Source: Exiguobacterium chiriqhucha RW-2
GTDB taxonomy: Bacteria; Bacillota; Bacilli; Exiguobacteriales; Exiguobacteriaceae
Reading direction: 5' to 3'
Assembly (NCBI RefSeq): GCF_000416965.1
Contig: NZ_ATCL01000020.1
Location: 434,001 to 498,000 of the forward strand
DNA length: 64,000 nt
Shown: one piece after another, positions 61,525 through 64,000 of the stretch
Numbering within the stretch: position 1 is the stretch's first letter
Layout: the number at the start of each line of letters is the position of its first letter
Made by a program: the position numbers and the translations under genes
Notes under the pieces: generated by a model
Told to the model about the DNA's origin: nothing
Seen by the model: the letters and a program-made list of their open reading frames with translations, nothing else
Databases searched by the model: none

Positions 61525-61773
61525 ATGAAAACAACGATTCAATCGCGTCGCGAAGCCGTGACGCTGCTAGAAGACAAGCACGTGCTCTACATCCGCATCC
61601 ATAACGGACAGACCGGGATGATCAAACAGACCGATGATGGCATCATCGTCGCAATCCCGAATGAAGAGACGGACAAAGTCGATTTTCGCAAGTTGGAAGA
61701 TATCGAAGCGTTCGAGGCGTTTTATGACTTGACGCTGTCGAAACCAGGGACGCTTTATTACAATCAAGCGTAA
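61525..61773 (+). CDS. Small hypothetical protein
   Basis: An 82-residue soluble protein, not recognised. It has the sequence MKTTIQSRREAVTLLEDKHVLYIRIHNGQTG, a likely small beta-rich fold, and an acidic middle. GTGGGGGA lies 5-6 bases before ATG 61525; ATG 61519 abuts it. A bidirectional terminator follows immediately after the stop. It stands alone between two minus-strand genes. Confidence 0.65.
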   Translation: MKTTIQSRREAVTLLEDKHVLYIRIHNGQTGMIKQTDDGIIVAIPNEETDKVDFRKLEDIEAFEAFYDLTLSKPGTLYYNQA

Positions 61774-61809
61774 ACAAAAGCTCCACTCAAATCCGAGTGG
61801 AGCTTTTGT
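61774..61809. terminator. Bidirectional terminator
   Basis: A perfect 15-bp stem 61774-61788 with 61795-61809, 6-base loop, with As on the left and Ts on the right, between the small gene and the converging monooxygenase gene. Confidence 0.95.
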
Positions 61810-63344
61810 TATGGGGACGGCAACCAAGCTGCCATCGTCGCTTGTAGCGCTTCCGGGCGAAGGTGCCGCTGCTTGTGGAGCAGATAACCGTCTGGACGGA
61901 TGACGAGGACGCCGCGTTTCATGAACAGCGATTTCGCGAGCTCGTTGCCTTGATCGAAGAAGGGACGGCTCGTCTTCGACAGCGTGATGATTTGGAAGAA
62001 CGATTGATGGTCGTTCAAATAGTCATACAACGCGCTCGCGTCCCGTTTATCGTCGTCGAGCACGAGCACTTGGAAGCGGCCGTCGGCGACTTCTGAAATC
62101 TTCGTGCGGAGCCCGTCGTCCGTCCGGATAATCTCGATTTCCGGGAAGATTTTGCCTTCGGTGACGCGTAAGAACGGGACGCGGGAATGTCCAGGATACG
62201 ACAAGTGTAGCTGGGCAATCCGTTCCGTGATTTTTTGGTTGATGAGATTGACGCGCGTAAAGACGTCGGCGCCTAGTGCTTGGAACGGCAGTAGGACTGG
62301 GAGCGTCGTCTGCAACACTTCGGTCGCCACGTTCGTCGTCTGCAGGACGTTACGGGCCACATGTTCGCGCTCATCGCGATATGAATCGACGACGCGGAAC
62401 GGGGCACCCGCCTTCAAATGAAGCCACAGCTTCCAGCCGAGGTTGAACGAATCGGCGATGCCGGTATTCATCCCTTGTCCGCCGACAGGTGAATTGATAT
62501 GGGCGGCGTCACCCATGAGAATGACGCGATTGTGAATGAATGAGTCAACCATGCGGTTATGGACCCGGAACAATGAGAACCATTCGACCTCGTCGATTTC
62601 GACATCCATATGGCTGCGCTGTTCGATCAACTCACGCAATTCCGCCTCGTTGAACGACTCATCGCTCGCGAGATTGCCGGTGATGCGAATCGTGTCGTCC
62701 GTGAGCGGGAAGACTTCCAATACACCGCGGTCCGAAAAGAAAATATGCACCTCTTCACGCGAGATGTTCCATTTAGCTTTCATGTCGGCGAGCACCCACG
62801 ATTCCTTAAACGATTTTCCGCTGAATGGCAGAGCGAGCATGCGTCGAATCGTACTGTTCGCTCCGTCGGCCGCCACGACATATTTGGCCTCGATTGTCCG
62901 GTTTGAGTCTGACTCCAAATGTGCGAGCACACGAGACGGGTAATGTGTCAGCGAAACGAGCGCTTCCCCACGCTGGACGTAATGCCCGTGCTCGTTTAAC
63001 GCCGCCTCGAGAATTGCTTCGGTCTCGTTTTGACGGAGCAACGTCACGAACGGATAGGGCGTGACGAGACGGGAAAATTCGAGCTTGGCCGTCCATTGTC
63101 CTGAAAAATATAGATTTCCTTTCTCGATGGTCCGCGCCCGGTCGAGCACTTCTTTGGCGACATCGAGACGAGAGAAGACTTCAATCGTCCGCGGTTGAAT
63201 CCCGATGGCGCGGGAGTTGTTCGACGGTGTCGTCTTGCGATCGATGATTTCAAATGAGATTCCATATCTGGCTAACGTCAGCGCGAGCGTGAGTCCGGTC
63301 GGGCCCGCCCCGACAATCAATACATCAACTTGTTTGTCCACCAC
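61809..63344 (-). CDS. FAD-dependent aromatic-ring monooxygenase
   Basis: A protein of about 511 residues of the group A flavoprotein hydroxylases (PheA/TfdB, also rifampicin and similar monooxygenases). The N-terminal Rossmann is VLIVGAGPTGLTLAL, the DG motif is VVAADGANSTIRR, and the GD motif is GDAAHINSPVGGQGMNTG. A C-terminal thioredoxin-like domain is likely (from about residue 400). The start is uncertain: AGGAG lies directly before ATG 63353, so GTG 63344, 9 bases away, is preferred. Substrate could be a phenol, quinone or antibiotic. A palindrome overlaps its RBS. Confidence 0.87.
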   Translation of the reverse strand: MVDKQVDVLIVGAGPTGLTLALTLARYGISFEIIDRKTTPSNNSRAIGIQPRTIEVFSRLDVAKEVLDRARTIEKGNLYFSGQWTAKLEFSRLVTPYPFVTLLRQNETEAILEAALNEHGHYVQRGEALVSLTHYPSRVLAHLESDSNRTIEAKYVVAADGANSTIRRMLALPFSGKSFKESWVLADMKAKWNISREEVHIFFSDRGVLEVFPLTDDTIRITGNLASDESFNEAELRELIEQRSHMDVEIDEVEWFSLFRVHNRMVDSFIHNRVILMGDAAHINSPVGGQGMNTGIADSFNLGWKLWLHLKAGAPFRVVDSYRDEREHVARNVLQTTNVATEVLQTTLPVLLPFQALGADVFTRVNLINQKITERIAQLHLSYPGHSRVPFLRVTEGKIFPEIEIIRTDDGLRTKISEVADGRFQVLVLDDDKRDASALYDYLNDHQSFFQIITLSKTSRPFFDQGNELAKSLFMKRGVLVIRPDGYLLHKQRHLRPEALQATMAAWLPSP

Positions 63345-63357
63345 ATCTACCATCTCC

Positions 63358-63374
63358 TATCATTAATAATGATA
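63358..63374. promoter_or_regulatory. Palindrome upstream of the monooxygenase gene
   Basis: TATCATTA-A-TAATGATA, a perfect 8-bp inverted repeat. It overlaps the monooxygenase RBS and lies between divergent genes; MarR-type repressors such as MhqR bind similar TATC...GATA palindromes. Confidence 0.5.
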
Positions 63375-63448
63375 TTTCCGACATTTGATGCGTTTAAACG
63401 AGGAGACAACGGTGGAACTGTAGAAACATAGAGAATGAGGTGGAGAAC

Positions 63449-64000
63449 ATGAAACAATCGTGGATCACGGAACAACAATTGCGTGACAGTTTTTCGATGG
63501 AAGAGAATTATGAACAGACGGCTGCCGTATTGATTCCTTTGGTCGAGGTCGATGGAGCGTGGCATGTCATCTTTGAAGTGCGCGCCCATACGATGCGGCG
63601 CCAGCCTGGAGAAATCTCATTCCCGGGCGGCCGTCTCGATCCTGGCGAGACCCCGGTCGAGGCGGCTGTTCGTGAGACGAGTGAGGAGCTATTGCTCGCG
63701 ATGGAAGAGATTGAAGTGATCGGTCGCCTGCAACCCCTCGCAACGCCACATCGGCAACTGATCTATCCGTTCGTCGGAGTGATTCCGAAGCTCCCAGACG
63801 TCCGTCACACCGATGAAGTCGACCATCTGTTCTCAATCCCGGTCGAGACGTTGCTGTTGCTCGACCCGTTCCACGGCGAGATGGAATGGACGATGAATCC
63901 TGATCAAAATATTCCGTTTGACCGGATGGCGAATGCTAAAGCGTACGAAAAACGGGTAATTAAAATGAGAGAACCTTTTTATGAACATGAAGACTACATT
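63449..64000 (+). CDS. Nudix hydrolase, CoA pyrophosphatase-like, 3'-truncated by window edge
   Basis: The first 184 residues of a Nudix hydrolase, open to the right edge of the window. The Nudix box GGRLDPGETPVEAAVRETSEELL has the expected G-x5-E-x7-R-E-x2-E-E pattern, preceded by RRQPGEISFPGG, which is characteristic of the NudL/CoA diphosphatase subgroup. Both are in the N-terminal half. GAGGTGGAG lies 3-4 bases before the ATG. The divergent neighbour is the monooxygenase. Specificity for CoA is inferred from the RRQPGEISFPGG segment. Confidence 0.87.
   Translation, partial: MKQSWITEQQLRDSFSMEENYEQTAAVLIPLVEVDGAWHVIFEVRAHTMRRQPGEISFPGGRLDPGETPVEAAVRETSEELLLAMEEIEVIGRLQPLATPHRQLIYPFVGVIPKLPDVRHTDEVDHLFSIPVETLLLLDPFHGEMEWTMNPDQNIPFDRMANAKAYEKRVIKMREPFYEHEDYI

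Overview
The window reads as a chromosomal segment of a low-to-mid GC Gram-positive bacterium of the order Bacillales. Almost every gene from about 4 kb to 61 kb follows the Bacillus subtilis order fer-ypbB-recS ... mecB-gudB-ypdA ... cmk-S1-der-gpsA-yphE-yphF-hbs-hepS-menG-hepT-ndk-cheR-aroCBA-ypiAB-ypiF-qcrABC-ypjA-ypjC-bshB1-bshA-cca-birA-panBCD-dinG-ypmAB-aspB-asnS-dnaD-nth-recU-ponA-yprAB-ypsA-gpsB. The sporulation genes usually embedded in that block (spoIVA, sleB/ypeB, cotD) are missing. With a base composition that looks clearly higher in GC than B. subtilis, this suggests a non-sporulating relative such as Exiguobacterium; that assignment is inference. No rRNA, tRNA, insertion sequence, prophage or CRISPR array was seen.

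Layout: 1-3.1 kb is the end of a nucleoside ABC importer (nupOPQ). 3.1-8.7 kb holds a nuclease lipoprotein, ferredoxin, the YpbB/RecS pair, a small membrane protein, a B12-binding MerR regulator and MecB. 8.8-14 kb has ddl, gudB, bacillithiol-disulfide reductase, asparaginase and PrsW. 14-21 kb has a PilZ protein, cmk, plsC, S1, der, gpsA and HU. 21-29 kb is menaquinone/heptaprenyl synthesis, ndk, cheR and the shikimate genes. 29.8-33 kb is ypiB and the menaquinol-cytochrome c reductase. 33-36 kb is a re-arranged patch (ypjA, YugP-like protease, Gre factor, YitT protein). 36-42 kb is bacillithiol synthesis, cca, birA and panBCD. 42-49.7 kb is dinG to nth. 49.7-52.2 kb is an accessory insert (MFS transporter, DUF3800 protein). 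52-61 kb is recU-ponA, an unrecognised gene, mrfAB, ypsA, gpsB and a NERD-like protein. 61-64 kb is small unknown genes, an FAD monooxygenase and the start of a Nudix hydrolase.

Functional links: thiol redox (ypdA, bshB1, bshA), menaquinone respiration (hepS/T, menG, qcrABC), cell wall (ddl, ponA, gpsB, ypmB), DNA repair (recS, dinG, nth, recU, mrfAB) and CoA precursor supply (panBCD). Many genes are tightly coupled by ATGA overlaps, and almost every transcription unit ends in a clear intrinsic terminator.

Most interesting signals: a MerR regulator carrying both B12-ligand motifs of CarH-type photoreceptors; a panBCD leader with a hairpin bearing two unpaired As followed by a terminator that lies downstream of the only visible promoter; a terminator-like hairpin whose loop holds the likely cmk start codon; a CsoR-like box in the promoter of the MFS gene; and several perfect palindromes over promoters. 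No complete undescribed multi-gene system is evident; the window is mostly conserved core genome.
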